This document shows positions 36,269-45,828 of a stretch of DNA of 64,000 nucleotides, piece by piece. The translations under genes were made by a program, and so were the position numbers. Origin of the DNA: Pseudomonas orientalis (lineage in GTDB: Bacteria; Pseudomonadota; Gammaproteobacteria; Pseudomonadales; Pseudomonadaceae); NCBI RefSeq assembly GCF_022807995.1, contig NZ_CP094351.1, positions 2,697,001 to 2,761,000 of the forward strand, given 5' to 3'. A model generated the notes under the pieces. It saw nothing but the letters and a program-made list of their open reading frames with translations, was not told the origin of the DNA and did not search any database. Positions within the stretch are counted from its first letter, which is position 1, and every line of letters begins with the position of its first letter.

Positions 36269-37834
36269 ATGTTGGACGCCAATCTTAAAGCTCAGTTGAA
36301 GTCATACCTGGAGCGGGTTACCCAGCCAATCGAGATCGTCGCCTCCCTCGATGACGGGGCGAAATCCCAGGAAATGCTCGCTCTTTTGCAGGACGTAGCC
36401 AGCCTCACTGCGCTGATTACTCTGAACACCGATGGCAATGATGCGCGCAAGCCATCGTTCTCGATCAATCGCCCCGGTGCCGAGATCAGCCTGCGTTTCG
36501 CCGGCATCCCCATGGGGCATGAATTTACTTCGCTGGTGCTGGCCCTGCTGCAAGTCGGTGGCCACCCGTCGAAGGCCAGTGTCGAAGTGATTGAACAGAT
36601 CCGTGCCTTGAAAGGCGAGTTCAGCTTTGAGACTTACTTTTCGCTGTCGTGCCAGAACTGCCCGGACGTTGTCCAGGCACTGAACCTGATGGCCGTGCTC
36701 AACCCCAATATCCGTCACGTGGCCATCGATGGCGCGCTGTTCCAGGCCGAAGTGGATGAACGCCAGATCATGGCGGTGCCCAGTGTCTATCTTAACGGTG
36801 TGAACTTCGGCCAGGGCCGCATGGGCCTGGAAGAAATCCTCGCCAAGCTCGACACCAGCGGTATCGAAAAAGCCGCCGAGAAAATCAGCGCCAAGGATGC
36901 CTTTGATGTACTGGTTGTCGGCGGTGGTCCGGCGGGATCATCGGCTGCGATCTACGCGGCGCGCAAAGGCATTCGTACCGGTGTAGCCGCCGAGCGTTTT
37001 GGTGGTCAGGTACTGGACACCATGTCCATCGAGAACTTTATCTCGGTACAGGAAACCGAAGGCCCTAAACTGGCCAGCGCGCTGGAAGCCCATGTGCGCC
37101 AGTACGACGTGGACATCATGAACCTGCAGCGTGCCAGCAGCCTGGTGCCGGCGAAAAATGCCGGTGAGCTGCACGAAATCCGCTTCGAAAGCGGTGCGAC
37201 GCTCAAGTCCAGGACCGTGATCCTGGCCACCGGTGCACGCTGGCGCGAAATGGGTGTGCCGGGCGAGCAGGAATACAAGGCCAAGGGCGTGTGCTTCTGC
37301 CCGCACTGCGATGGTCCGTTGTTCAAGGGCAAGCGCGTGGCCGTGATTGGTGGCGGCAATTCCGGCGTCGAAGCTGCCATCGACCTGGCCGGTATCGTCA
37401 GTCACGTCACCTTGCTGGAGTTCGACAGCAAGCTGCGCGCCGACGCTGTGTTGCAGCGCAAACTGTACAGCCTGCCGAACGTTGATGTGATCACCAGCGC
37501 CTTGACCAGTGAAGTCAAAGGCGATGGTCAGAAAGTCACCGGCCTTGCGTATAAGGATCGCGACAGTGGCGAGTTCAAGACCATCGACCTGGAAGGCATC
37601 TTTGTACAAATCGGTTTGCTGCCTAACACCGACTGGCTCAAAGGCACCGTGGAACTCACACCTCGCGGCGAGATCATCGTCGATGCACGAGGTGAGACTT
37701 CATTGCCGGGTGTATTCGCCGCCGGTGACGTGACGACCGTACCTTACAAGCAGATCGTCATCGCCGTGGGCGAGGGCGCCAAGGCTTCCCTGAGTGCGTT
37801 CGACCACTTGATCCGCACCTCCGCGCCTGCTTGA
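36269..37834 (+). CDS. ahpF: Alkyl hydroperoxide reductase subunit F
   Basis: 521-residue flavoprotein that transfers electrons from NADH to AhpC. The N-terminal domain (double thioredoxin fold, residues 1-200) has the redox pair Cys128-Cys131 (SCQNCPD). The thioredoxin-reductase-like part has FAD motif [21 protein letters not shown], CxxC in [16 protein letters not shown] motif [17 protein letters not shown] and the C-terminal FAD motif [23 protein letters not shown]. Full length. AAAGGAAAT before the ATG. Confidence 0.97.
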   Translation: MLDANLKAQLKSYLERVTQPIEIVASLDDGAKSQEMLALLQDVASLTALITLNTDGNDARKPSFSINRPGAEISLRFAGIPMGHEFTSLVLALLQVGGHPSKASVEVIEQIRALKGEFSFETYFSLSCQNCPDVVQALNLMAVLNPNIRHVAIDGALFQAEVDERQIMAVPSVYLNGVNFGQGRMGLEEILAKLDTSGIEKAAEKISAKDAFDVLVVGGGPAGSSAAIYAARKGIRTGVAAERFGGQVLDTMSIENFISVQETEGPKLASALEAHVRQYDVDIMNLQRASSLVPAKNAGELHEIRFESGATLKSRTVILATGARWREMGVPGEQEYKAKGVCFCPHCDGPLFKGKRVAVIGGGNSGVEAAIDLAGIVSHVTLLEFDSKLRADAVLQRKLYSLPNVDVITSALTSEVKGDGQKVTGLAYKDRDSGEFKTIDLEGIFVQIGLLPNTDWLKGTVELTPRGEIIVDARGETSLPGVFAAGDVTTVPYKQIVIAVGEGAKASLSAFDHLIRTSAPA

Positions 37835-37852
37835 AAGTCCACCGCGCAAATA

Positions 37853-37883
37853 AAAAACCCCCCTGAGTGATCATGGGGGTTTT
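37853..37883 (+). terminator. Rho-independent terminator after ahpF
   Basis: AAAAACCCCC...GGGGGTTTT with a short loop, ending TTTTC. Confidence 0.85.
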
Positions 37884-37886
37884 CTC

Positions 37887-37934
37887 ATTCCCACGCTCCG
37901 CGTGGGAATGCATGCGGTGACGCTCGGCGTCACA
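37887..37934. repeat. Twin-hairpin repeat
   Basis: TTCCCACG-CTC-CGCGTGGGAA (37888-37908) followed by GTGACG-CTCGG-CGTCAC (37917-37933). The two stems with a short ATGCATGCG spacer match a short repeat seen between genes in many pseudomonads. It lies between the convergent ahpF and gloA genes. Confidence 0.65.
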
Positions 37935-37939
37935 CAGCG

Positions 37940-38461
37940 TTACATCGGCGCTGGCTGAATGATTTCAACCCAGTACGCATCCGGGTCCTTGATAAAGGCC
38001 AGGCTTTTCATGCGGCCGTCGCTCAGGCGCTTTTGGAAATCACAACCCAGTGCCTCGAAGCGTTCGCATGCCGCAACGATATCCGGCACCGAGATGCAGA
38101 TATGGCCAAAGCCACGCGGATCGGTGTTGCCGTTATGGTAGGCGAAGTCAGCATCGTTTTCGGTGCCGTGGTTGTGGGTCAGTTCCAGGATGCCAGGAAT
38201 CGACTTCATCCACTGGTTGCGCTCGGCGGCGTCAGCCGGTATCTGTGCCTTGTCCACGAGGGCGAGGAAATACAGGCTGAATTCGGCTTCCGGGAAATCG
38301 CGTTTTTCAACCAGGGAAAAACCCAGTACGCGGGTGTAGAAATCCAGCGACTTGGTGATGTCCTTGACGCGCAGCATGGTGTGGTTGAACACGAAGTTCG
38401 CGGTGGCGGTGTCAGGTTGTGCAGTGACGCCGGGAAAGGTGTTCAGTTCGTGCAGGCTCAT
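37940..38461 (-). CDS. gloA: Lactoylglutathione lyase (glyoxalase I)
   Basis: 173-residue metalloenzyme converting the methylglyoxal-glutathione hemithioacetal to S-lactoylglutathione. Two VOC beta-alpha-beta units supply the metal ligands: His in FNHTMLRVKD, Glu in GILELTHNHGTE, His in GFGHICISVPD, Glu in YWVEIIQP. The insert between units (about 20 residues) is like the longer Pseudomonas/eukaryotic-type GloA. GGAGG precedes the ATG at 38461; the extension to 38674 is rejected. Confidence 0.95.
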   Translation of the reverse strand: MSLHELNTFPGVTAQPDTATANFVFNHTMLRVKDITKSLDFYTRVLGFSLVEKRDFPEAEFSLYFLALVDKAQIPADAAERNQWMKSIPGILELTHNHGTENDADFAYHNGNTDPRGFGHICISVPDIVAACERFEALGCDFQKRLSDGRMKSLAFIKDPDAYWVEIIQPAPM

Positions 38462-38640
38462 GGGCCCTCCAGAAAAAAATGGGGCAAAGCGGTCCCTTGG
38501 CTTGCGGCAAGCATCCGTGCTGCCGAGCCATGATACGCAAGGCCTGCCAATCGCGCCAAATGAAAAAGCTGACGCGGCCCTTGCGAGCTGCGGGTCTGGG
38601 GCCGCAAACTTTGGCGCTGGAACCTTGGATGCTTTTTGCA

Positions 38641-39177
38641 ATGATCGAGTTTCGTAAACCGCTGTTGAGTACATTGTGTCTACTGCTGGCGAGCCCGTTC
38701 GTATTGGCGGCCGACCCGGAGATCCATTGGCCCAGTGGCTGGCAGGTGGAGGAGGTTGAACCCGACGCCAACGCCGCCGGGAAGCGTCAGGCCGTGACCC
38801 GACAGCGTGCGATCAAGAATGACGAAAATGGCAAGACCTTGATGGTGATGGAGTTGACGGGTACGCCAATTGAGGCCGGACACAAGGTCAATCTTCACGG
38901 TGTCTTGCTGGAAATGCGTAAGTCCATCCAAAAAGACTTTGCTCAGGGCGGCTATCAAAGCGTGTGCACCAAAATGCATGCCACTACATTGAGCCGCCTT
39001 GACGCGCTTGAAACTACTTGTGTGATTACCGAGAACGGCCGGCACGTGCTGTCGCAGACACTAGTGGGCGCGGTGGATGCAGATAAAGCCTACGTTTTTT
39101 CATATGCGGGCCAGGCCCAGGCATACGAGGCCAGCCAGGACGCAGTCGGTTCAGTGCGTGATAGCCTCAAACTTTAA
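38641..39177 (+). CDS. DUF4946 exported protein
   Basis: 178 residues with a signal peptide (MIEFRKPLLSTLCLLLASPFVLAA) and a mature part containing EIHWPSGWQVEEV, VTRQRAIKNDENGKTLMVMELT, HGVLLEMRKSIQKDFAQGGYQSVCTKMHAT and LETTCVITENGRHVLSQTLV. Two Cys could form a disulfide. It matches my memory of the Pseudomonas DUF4946 family. An alternative start four codons earlier (38629) has a slightly better GGAA. The gene is followed by a terminator shared with the convergent mvaT. Confidence 0.8.
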   Translation: MIEFRKPLLSTLCLLLASPFVLAADPEIHWPSGWQVEEVEPDANAAGKRQAVTRQRAIKNDENGKTLMVMELTGTPIEAGHKVNLHGVLLEMRKSIQKDFAQGGYQSVCTKMHATTLSRLDALETTCVITENGRHVLSQTLVGAVDADKAYVFSYAGQAQAYEASQDAVGSVRDSLKL

Positions 39178-39235
39178 AAGCGCTGATGTGAACCCACATG
39201 AACTTTAATTTAAGTTCGTTTACGAACCCAATACG

Positions 39236-39264
39236 AAAAAAGCCCCGCTCAGGCGGGGCTTTTT
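39236..39264. terminator. Bidirectional terminator
   Basis: AAAAAGCCCCGC-TCAG-GCGGGGCTTTTT between the convergent DUF4946 and mvaT-family genes, with A and T tracts on both sides. Confidence 0.92.
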
Positions 39265-39279
39265 GTTAGTGCATGTTAA

Positions 39280-39645
39280 TCAACCGCGAAGCCAGGAATC
39301 CACTGTGTCTGCGCCGTACTCTTCTTTCCAGGCTTTCAGGCCACGATGGTTGCCGCCTTTGGTCTCGATCAGTTCGCCGGTGTGCGGGTTCTGGTAGACC
39401 TTGACCACGCGTGCGCGGCGCTGTTTCGGCGCGGCGGCAGGTGTAGCGCCGCGTTTGGCCGGGTTTGGATCAAGGATGGAAATCACATCGCGCAAGCTCT
39501 TGTCATAGCTGCCCATCAGTTTTTTAAGCTTTTCTTCAAATTCGATTTCTTTCTTCAGCCCGGCGTCGTTCTTCAGGGACTCCAACTGGGCAAGCTGCTC
39601 TTGAAGGGCTTTTTCTGCTGCGCGAAATTCGGCGAGTCTGGACAA
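39280..39645 (-). CDS. mvaT: MvaT-family H-NS-like nucleoid protein
   Basis: 121 residues. The N-terminal coiled-coil oligomerisation region (MSRLAEFRAAEKALQEQLAQLESLKN...EEKLKKLMGSYDKS) is joined by a basic linker (PAKRGATPAAAPKQRRAR) to the DNA-binding domain VKVYQNPHTGELIETKGGNHRGLKAWKEEYGADTVDSWL. GGNHRGLKAW contains the Gly-Asn minor-groove contact. These proteins silence AT-rich, horizontally acquired genes in Pseudomonas. Whether this is MvaT or its MvaU/MvaV paralogue cannot be decided here. Monocistronic. Confidence 0.92.
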   Translation of the reverse strand: MSRLAEFRAAEKALQEQLAQLESLKNDAGLKKEIEFEEKLKKLMGSYDKSLRDVISILDPNPAKRGATPAAAPKQRRARVVKVYQNPHTGELIETKGGNHRGLKAWKEEYGADTVDSWLRG

Positions 39646-39844
39646 AATCTGTACTCCAATAGTGTAGTTAGCTGATATCTACTGCGAAGAAAGCCTTAAG
39701 CCAAGAGGATTAAGCTAACTCAACGAAAACACCTGGCTATGCGTGTATCGCCGGCACGAAAAATTGTAGTAGTTAATCCACTTCGAGTAAATCATGTCTT
39801 TTGTCTGAATAACAATGTTTGCCGTGAAGGCAGTCGCTGACTGT

Positions 39845-41386
39845 TCACTGACGCGTCACCGACTTAATGAATTCATCACCCGGTAATGGACGGCCGAACA
39901 GATAGCCTTGCAGGAAGTCCACACCTTTTGCGACAAGGTAATCACACTGTTGCGCGGTTTCCACGCCCTCGGCCACGATACCCAGATCGAGCTTGGCGGA
40001 CAGCTCGATGATGCTGTCGAGAATATGCCGTGAGAGTGCATCCGCACCGATCATGGCGACGAAGCTTTGATCGATCTTCAAGTAATCCACATTGAAGTTG
40101 CGCAGGTAACCCAGGCTCGAATGCCCGGTGCCGAAGTCGTCGATGGCGATCATCACGCCCAGCTGGTGCAGCGCGTCGAACAGGCGCCGCGTGATGTCGG
40201 TGGGCTCGATCAACTCACGCTCGGTCAGTTCCAGTACCAGGGTGACCTGGCCTGGCGCAAAGGCCGCAAGGAACTCCCGGCAGTCGTCCACCAGCTCCAG
40301 GTCCTGGCAATGGCGTGCGGTGATGTTCACGCCGATATGAAAGCCCGGGCTGAAGCGCTCGGCATGCGGCGCCAATTGCGCGGCGGTCTGGCGCAGCAGG
40401 GCGCGCGTCATGGGCACGATCAGCCCGGAGTGCTCGGCCAGGGGAATAAACAAATCCGGTCGCACCAGACCCTCTTTCGGGTGTTTCCAGCGCATCAGCA
40501 CTTCGCAGCCGGCCCATTGGCGCGTATCGCCGCGCACCACCGGTTGGAAATATGGAATGAATTCGTTGGCGTCCAGGGCACGTCGCAACTCGTGGGTGGG
40601 CGCTGAAGAGCGCTTCTGCAGCCAGTGGGCGAGGGTGCCGGCCAGCACACCAAAAAACACCACCAGACTGAACACGGCCGGATAACGCGCCTGCATGTAA
40701 CGCCAGACTTCGCCCTCGGGCATGCCGACGTCGACGCTGTATTGATAGCGGCTGGAAGCCAGGATGTGAGGGGCTGTGGCGAATTCCGGCGGCGCGTCAG
40801 CATGGACCTTGCCGTCGGCGTCCAGCCAATTGGAACCCACCTTTAACACCAGGGAGGCGTAGCGGCTGATCAGGCGTAGGGCATTGGTGAGGTGGTAGCC
40901 GTCAATTGAGGCGAACGCGCCTCGATCACCGTCAACCAACCGGTACACCAGCAGTGCGGTATCCGGCGTGACGGGGTTGCCGTTCATCAACCACAGGCGT
41001 CCGCCGACGTAGTCTTCAGGATTGACCGGCGACTCATACCTGCTGCCGAACAATGAACTGCAATAGATGTTTTTCTGCCAGGACAAGGTGGTGGCGCGCA
41101 CGAATGGTCGGCGCGTGACCTGCTCACGCAGTGCCAGCTTCGCCGCGTTGTCACACGGCGAGCCGGCCAGCGGCAACAGCTCCTGGGCCGCGAGGGCGGT
41201 ATTGTCGAGCATCAAGTCGAACTGACGTACCGCTTCCCGGGCCGTTTGCGCGGTGCTTTGCTCAAGCGTGCGCTCGGCTTGCCAATAAAGAATCATGACC
41301 CCCAGCAAAACCGGGAGCAGGCCGCAGACTGTGCTGAAGAAATAACGGGCAACTCGGCTTCGTGGGCCTTTGGAGGTCAGGGGCAT
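39845..41386 (-). CDS. CSS-motif EAL-domain c-di-GMP phosphodiesterase
   Basis: 513 residues: membrane segment 1 (about 15-35), periplasmic CSS-motif domain containing GSPCDNAAK and NIYCSSLFGS (the redox-sensitive disulfide pair), membrane segment 2 (about 235-255), then a cytoplasmic EAL domain. EAL catalytic blocks are intact: EVLMRWKHP, NITARHCQ, ELTERELI, IDDFGTGHSSLGYL, LKIDQSF, VAEGVET, QGYLFGRP. The architecture is that of PdeC/YjcC, whose periplasmic disulfide state controls activity. The ATG at 41386 is chosen because it gives a normal cytoplasmic N-terminus, although its ribosome site is weak. Confidence 0.9.
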   Translation of the reverse strand: MPLTSKGPRSRVARYFFSTVCGLLPVLLGVMILYWQAERTLEQSTAQTAREAVRQFDLMLDNTALAAQELLPLAGSPCDNAAKLALREQVTRRPFVRATTLSWQKNIYCSSLFGSRYESPVNPEDYVGGRLWLMNGNPVTPDTALLVYRLVDGDRGAFASIDGYHLTNALRLISRYASLVLKVGSNWLDADGKVHADAPPEFATAPHILASSRYQYSVDVGMPEGEVWRYMQARYPAVFSLVVFFGVLAGTLAHWLQKRSSAPTHELRRALDANEFIPYFQPVVRGDTRQWAGCEVLMRWKHPKEGLVRPDLFIPLAEHSGLIVPMTRALLRQTAAQLAPHAERFSPGFHIGVNITARHCQDLELVDDCREFLAAFAPGQVTLVLELTERELIEPTDITRRLFDALHQLGVMIAIDDFGTGHSSLGYLRNFNVDYLKIDQSFVAMIGADALSRHILDSIIELSAKLDLGIVAEGVETAQQCDYLVAKGVDFLQGYLFGRPLPGDEFIKSVTRQ

Positions 41387-41490
41387 AGAAGAGCGGCCAG
41401 GCAGAAAAGAAGGGGAATGTCCCGATGATAGATGGCATTGCCACAAGGCGCTCAGCAAAACGTAACAATGCTTGCCTGTGGACGATGAGT

Positions 41491-42369
41491 TCAAGCCGGA
41501 GCGGGATACAGCTTTTGTGCCAGTGCAATGAACGCCAGTGTCGCGGGTGACGACTGGCGGCGGTCGAGCACCGCCAGGCCAATCCGGCGCGGTACTTCGG
41601 GCGTCAGCGGCCGCACTACGTAACGCGAGTCGGCGGCTGCCGGCAGCGAAGCCTGCGCAACGATACTCAACCCGTCGCCACGGCTGACCGCTTCGAGTGT
41701 GCTGAGCAACTGCGCGCAGCGGTAACGCACTTTCGGTTGTAATCGAGCCTGGCTGAACAGGCGCATGACCAGTTCCGAAGACCCTGCGTCAGTCAGAATA
41801 AACGGCTCATCACACAGCGCTTGCAGGGGCAGCGCGGCATGGATGGCTAGCGCATGGCCGGCCGGTAACAGTGCGACCAATTGGTCTTGCAGCAGCGCCA
41901 CCGTGTCGAAGCGGTCCTGCCCCAGGACGACAAACCCCACATCCACCCTCCGTTCATCCAGCCACTGCATCACCTGCCGGTCGGGACCTTCGTCGATGTG
42001 AACTTCGATGCCTGGGTAGGCCAGACGAAAGTGCTTGAGAATGTTGGGCAGCAAGCGGATGGAGGCCGTCGGCCCAAACGACCCGATTCGCAGCGTGCCA
42101 CGCTTCATGCCGCGGGCGTCGGCGGCTTCCTGCTGCAGCGTGCTGGCCAGTCCCAGCATGGCACGGGCGCGGCCGAGCAATTGCACGCCGATATCACTCG
42201 GTTCCACCAGGGTCTGGTTACGTCGGAACAACTCCACGCCCAGTTCCTGCTCCAGTGCCTTGATCGCATGGGACACCGCCGACTGGCTGATGCCCAGGCG
42301 GTGAGCGGCGCTGGTGAAGCCCTGCAGCTCGGCGACCAGGGAAAAGATTTCCAGTTGGGTCAGGGTCAT
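41491..42369 (-). CDS. LysR-type transcriptional regulator
   Basis: 292 residues. The N-terminal winged helix MTLTQLEIFSLVAELQGFTSAAHRLGISQSAVSHAIKALEQELGVELFRR is a textbook LysR domain, followed by a two-lobed co-inducer domain (about 90-290). It is transcribed divergently from an EamA-type exporter gene with 73 nt between starts, the usual LysR arrangement, so the exporter is its likely target. Co-inducer unknown. Confidence 0.92.
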   Translation of the reverse strand: MTLTQLEIFSLVAELQGFTSAAHRLGISQSAVSHAIKALEQELGVELFRRNQTLVEPSDIGVQLLGRARAMLGLASTLQQEAADARGMKRGTLRIGSFGPTASIRLLPNILKHFRLAYPGIEVHIDEGPDRQVMQWLDERRVDVGFVVLGQDRFDTVALLQDQLVALLPAGHALAIHAALPLQALCDEPFILTDAGSSELVMRLFSQARLQPKVRYRCAQLLSTLEAVSRGDGLSIVAQASLPAAADSRYVVRPLTPEVPRRIGLAVLDRRQSSPATLAFIALAQKLYPAPA

Positions 42370-42442
42370 GAGGAAAGACTCATTTTACGATGACGGATCA
42401 TTACTTGAAGAATAGGCCCTCACTCATTCTCCGTGCAAATTT

Positions 42443-43363
42443 ATGCGCTCCATCGATGATGGCTTCACTTACCTCAAGCTTGGCGCTGTCAGCATGATCT
42501 GGGGCGCAACCTTCGTTGCCGGGCGTTACCTGGCCGAGGTCGACCCGTTGCTCGCGGCGAGCCTGCGCTTTGTGTTGGCCAGTATGGCGCTGGCGTTGTA
42601 CATGCTGCTCGCTCGGATCCGCTTGAGGTGCCCGAGCCCGCGACAATTGGCGCAACTGACAGCCCTGGGGTTCTTCGGGATTTTTTTCTACAACCTGTGT
42701 TTTTTCTATGGGTTGCACTACATCAATGCGTCGCGCGCTTCATTGATTGTGGCCTTGAACCCGGCCGTGATCGGCCTGGCGGGCTGGTGGTTGTCCAACG
42801 AGCGTCTGGAGCGCAGCAAATGCGTGGGTATCGCGCTGTGTCTGGGCGGGGCGGCGGTTGTCATTGTCAGTCGCAACCCGCAGCTACTGCAGGACAGCGC
42901 CGAAGGCTGGCGCGGCGATCTGTTGATACTCGGCTGTGTGCTGGGGTGGGGCGTCTATTCGCTGGGCTCGCGCCAGTTGAATCAAACCCTGGGACCGTTG
43001 CAAACGGTTACGTGGTCGATTTTGCTGGGCACGTTGATGCTCCTCGTCACGACCCTCGTCACCGGGCGCATGACCCTGTCAGGCCTGAGCGCGCTGCATG
43101 TCTCGCACTGGGCCAGCCTGGGTTACCTGGGTGTAATGGGATCGGCCCTGGCCTATATCGGCTACTACGATGGCATCCGGCGCATAGGCGCGACGCGTTC
43201 CGGGGTGTTCATTGCGCTCAACCCGCTCACGGCAGTCATTTGCGCGGCGTTGCTGCTCGGCGAACACCTGACCCTCCCCATGCTGCTGGGCGGGGGTGTG
43301 ATTGTCACGGGCATCTACCTGAGCAACAAACCCCTTGCGCGCGGCAAGGCAATGGGGATTTGA
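42443..43363 (+). CDS. EamA/DMT-family transporter
   Basis: 306-residue inner-membrane protein with about ten hydrophobic segments in two EamA repeats (YLKLGAVSMIWGATFVAGRYLAEVDPL..., and DLLILGCVLGWGVYSLGSR...). The motif FYGLHYINASRASLIVALNPAVIGLAGWW is typical of drug/metabolite exporters. Divergent from a LysR regulator that probably controls it. Substrate unknown. The start has only a weak ribosome site. Confidence 0.88.
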   Translation: MRSIDDGFTYLKLGAVSMIWGATFVAGRYLAEVDPLLAASLRFVLASMALALYMLLARIRLRCPSPRQLAQLTALGFFGIFFYNLCFFYGLHYINASRASLIVALNPAVIGLAGWWLSNERLERSKCVGIALCLGGAAVVIVSRNPQLLQDSAEGWRGDLLILGCVLGWGVYSLGSRQLNQTLGPLQTVTWSILLGTLMLLVTTLVTGRMTLSGLSALHVSHWASLGYLGVMGSALAYIGYYDGIRRIGATRSGVFIALNPLTAVICAALLLGEHLTLPMLLGGGVIVTGIYLSNKPLARGKAMGI

Positions 43364-43482
43364 TAAGAGTGCGTGCAAATAGAGCACGGACAAATAGTGT
43401 TACGCTGTGTAGAATCGATTTACGCATACAAGAATATGGACTTGCGCTCACGCAAGCCTCGCCGTCAGAGACTGATGACACC

Positions 43483-43602
43483 ATGAAGCAACTCGGTTCC
43501 CCCCTCATCTTTGGTGACTTCCTCGCCCGCAGTGTGCGAGGCCTCTCCTGTGCGCCACCCGCTGACCTCATCCTTGCTCGCAAAGAACCACATGGCTGGT
43601 AA
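43483..43602 (+). CDS. Possible 39-codon leader ORF upstream of hpd
   Basis: ATG at 43483 begins [20 protein letters not shown] and ends ARKEPHGW with TAA 38 nt before hpd. Composition looks protein-like, but the ribosome site is weak (AGAGACTGATG). It could be a leader peptide or a chance frame; without comparison it cannot be decided. Confidence 0.25.
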   Translation: MKQLGSPLIFGDFLARSVRGLSCAPPADLILARKEPHGW

Positions 43603-43640
43603 ATAACCAGTTGTTACCCAAGCATGATGAGGCACCCCAC

Positions 43641-44717
43641 ATGACCGACCAATACGAAAACCCGATGGGCCTGATGGGCTTTGAATTCATTGAGTTCGCA
43701 TCGCCGACCCCGGGCCTCCTGGAGCCGATCTTCGAGATCATGGGCTTCACCAAGGTGGCGACTCACCGTTCCAAGAACGTGCACCTGTATCGCCAGGGCG
43801 AGATCAACCTGATCCTCAACAATGAGCCCAACAGCCTGGCCTCCTACTTCGCCGCCGAACACGGCCCGTCGGTGTGCGGCATGGCGTTTCGGGTGAAGAA
43901 CTCGCAGCAGGCCTACAAGCGCGCCCTGGAACTGGGCGCGCAGCCGATTCATATCGAAACCGGCCCGATGGAGCTGAACCTGCCGGCGATCAAAGGCATC
44001 GGCGGCGCGCCGTTGTACCTGATCGACCGTTTTGGCGAAGGCAGCTCGATCTATGACATCGACTTCGTCTACCTCGAAGGCGTAGACCGTAACCCGCAAG
44101 GCGCCGGCCTCAAGGTTATCGACCACCTGACCCACAACGTCTATCGCGGCCGCATGGTCTACTGGGCCAACTTCTACGAAAAACTGTTCAACTTCCGTGA
44201 AGCGCGCTATTTCGACATCAAGGGCGAGTACACCGGCCTGACTTCCAAGGCCATGAGTGCGCCGGATGGCATGATCCGCATCCCGTTGAACGAAGAATCG
44301 TCCAAGGGCGCAGGCCAGATCGAAGAGTTCCTGATGCAGTTCAACGGCGAGGGCATCCAGCACGTGGCGTTCCTCACCGACGACCTGGTCAAGACCTGGG
44401 ACTCGCTGAAGAAAATCGGCATGCGCTTCATGACCGCGCCGCCGGACACTTACTACGAAATGCTCGAAGGGCGCCTGCCCAACCACGGTGAACCGGTGGA
44501 CCAGTTGCAGGCGCGCGGCATTTTGCTGGACGGCTCGTCGATCGAAGGCGACAAGCGTCTGTTGTTGCAGATCTTCTCGGAAACCCTGATGGGCCCGGTG
44601 TTCTTCGAGTTCATTCAGCGCAAAGGCGACGATGGGTTCGGCGAAGGCAACTTCAAGGCGTTGTTCGAGTCGATCGAGCGCGATCAGGTACGTCGCGGTG
44701 TATTGACCGCCGACTAA
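43641..44717 (+). CDS. hpd: 4-Hydroxyphenylpyruvate dioxygenase
   Basis: 358-residue Fe(II) dioxygenase converting 4-hydroxyphenylpyruvate to homogentisate in tyrosine catabolism. Two VOC-fold domains; the C-terminal one carries His162 (IDHLTHNVY), His about 241 (IQHVAFLT) and Glu about 323 ([12 protein letters not shown]), the three iron ligands. Full length and very similar to the structurally known P. fluorescens enzyme. GAGG, 8 nt before the ATG. Followed by a terminator; hmg genes are not nearby. Confidence 0.97.
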   Translation: MTDQYENPMGLMGFEFIEFASPTPGLLEPIFEIMGFTKVATHRSKNVHLYRQGEINLILNNEPNSLASYFAAEHGPSVCGMAFRVKNSQQAYKRALELGAQPIHIETGPMELNLPAIKGIGGAPLYLIDRFGEGSSIYDIDFVYLEGVDRNPQGAGLKVIDHLTHNVYRGRMVYWANFYEKLFNFREARYFDIKGEYTGLTSKAMSAPDGMIRIPLNEESSKGAGQIEEFLMQFNGEGIQHVAFLTDDLVKTWDSLKKIGMRFMTAPPDTYYEMLEGRLPNHGEPVDQLQARGILLDGSSIEGDKRLLLQIFSETLMGPVFFEFIQRKGDDGFGEGNFKALFESIERDQVRRGVLTAD

Positions 44718-44727
44718 GCCGAAAAGA

Positions 44728-44754
44728 AGCCCGGCTTCGGCCGGGCTTTCTTTT
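44728..44754. terminator. Rho-independent terminator after hpd
   Basis: AGCCCGG-CTTCGG-CCGGGCT followed by TTCTTTT; lies between convergent genes. Confidence 0.88.
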
Positions 44755-44763
44755 GCCTGGGAT

Positions 44764-45645
44764 TCAGGCCTTGCGCTGACGCACCAGATGCTTGAACCCC
44801 TCAAACACCAGCACCATCACGGCCAGCCAGATCGGGATATAGGTCAGCCATTGCCCGCCCTTGATACCTTCACCCAGCAGTAGCGCCACCGCAAGCAACA
44901 ACACCGGCTCCACATAGCTGAGCAGGCCGAACAGGCTGAAGGCCAACAACCGGCTGGCGATGATATAGCTCACCAACGCCGAAGCACTGATCAAGCCCAG
45001 CATGGGAATGAGCGCGTACAGCTTGGGCTGCGCATCCAGTACCGCGAAGCCTTGTTCGCCGCTTTGCACAAACCACCAGGCCACCGGCAGCATCAGCGCC
45101 ATGTCCAGCCACAGGCCGCCCAGATGGTCGGTGCCCAGGTATTTGCGCACCACGAAATACACCGGATAACCGATGATTACCACCAGCGTCGCCCAGGAAA
45201 AACCGCCGGCCTGGTACAACTCGTTGAGCACACCCAGCGTGGCAAACGCCACGGCGATCTGCTGCAAGCGCGACAACTGCTCGCCGTAGACCAGGCGCCC
45301 GGTCAGCACCATGGTCAGCGGCAACAGGAAATACCCCACCGACACGTCCAGACTGCGCCCATTAAGCGGTGCCCACATGAACAGCCATAACTGCACACCG
45401 AGCAGTGCGGACGAGACCAGCACGCCGCCGATCAGGCGCGGCCGGGCCGCGAGCATGCGCAGCAGCTCCCACACCCGTCGCCATTCGCCGCTGACCAACA
45501 TGAAAACGGTCATGCAGGGCACGGTCAGCAACATGCGCCAGCCGAAAATTTCCAGGCCACTCAAGGGAGTGAGCAACGATGTGAAGTAATACATCACGGC
45601 AAACAACACCGAGGCCGATACCGATAACACAACACCTTTAGACAC
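44764..45645 (-). CDS. rarD: RarD-type EamA transporter
   Basis: 293-residue inner-membrane protein with about ten hydrophobic helices. The N-terminus KGVVLSVSASVLFAVMYYFTSLLTPLSGLEIFGWRMLLTVPCM and the block LNGRSLDVSVGYFLLPLTMVLTGRLVYGEQLS are the RarD signature (chloramphenicol-sensitive-protein family). Substrate unknown. It is not adjacent to genes of known pathway. Confidence 0.85.
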   Translation of the reverse strand: MSKGVVLSVSASVLFAVMYYFTSLLTPLSGLEIFGWRMLLTVPCMTVFMLVSGEWRRVWELLRMLAARPRLIGGVLVSSALLGVQLWLFMWAPLNGRSLDVSVGYFLLPLTMVLTGRLVYGEQLSRLQQIAVAFATLGVLNELYQAGGFSWATLVVIIGYPVYFVVRKYLGTDHLGGLWLDMALMLPVAWWFVQSGEQGFAVLDAQPKLYALIPMLGLISASALVSYIIASRLLAFSLFGLLSYVEPVLLLAVALLLGEGIKGGQWLTYIPIWLAVMVLVFEGFKHLVRQRKA

Positions 45646-45828
45646 GCTGTCCTCGCGAAAGCCGATTGAAATAAACAGGAAGAATCAAGAGGGAGATTAT
45701 GGTGCTTTTGGCGGTTCAGGTGCGCTGTTTTGGGGCGCAAGACGGAAAAAGGCTGGAAATGGTCGTTTTACATGCTTGGCTCGAGCGCTCCCACAGGGGG
45801 CGCCGGGCCCGCGAGCCTCCGGAACTAC

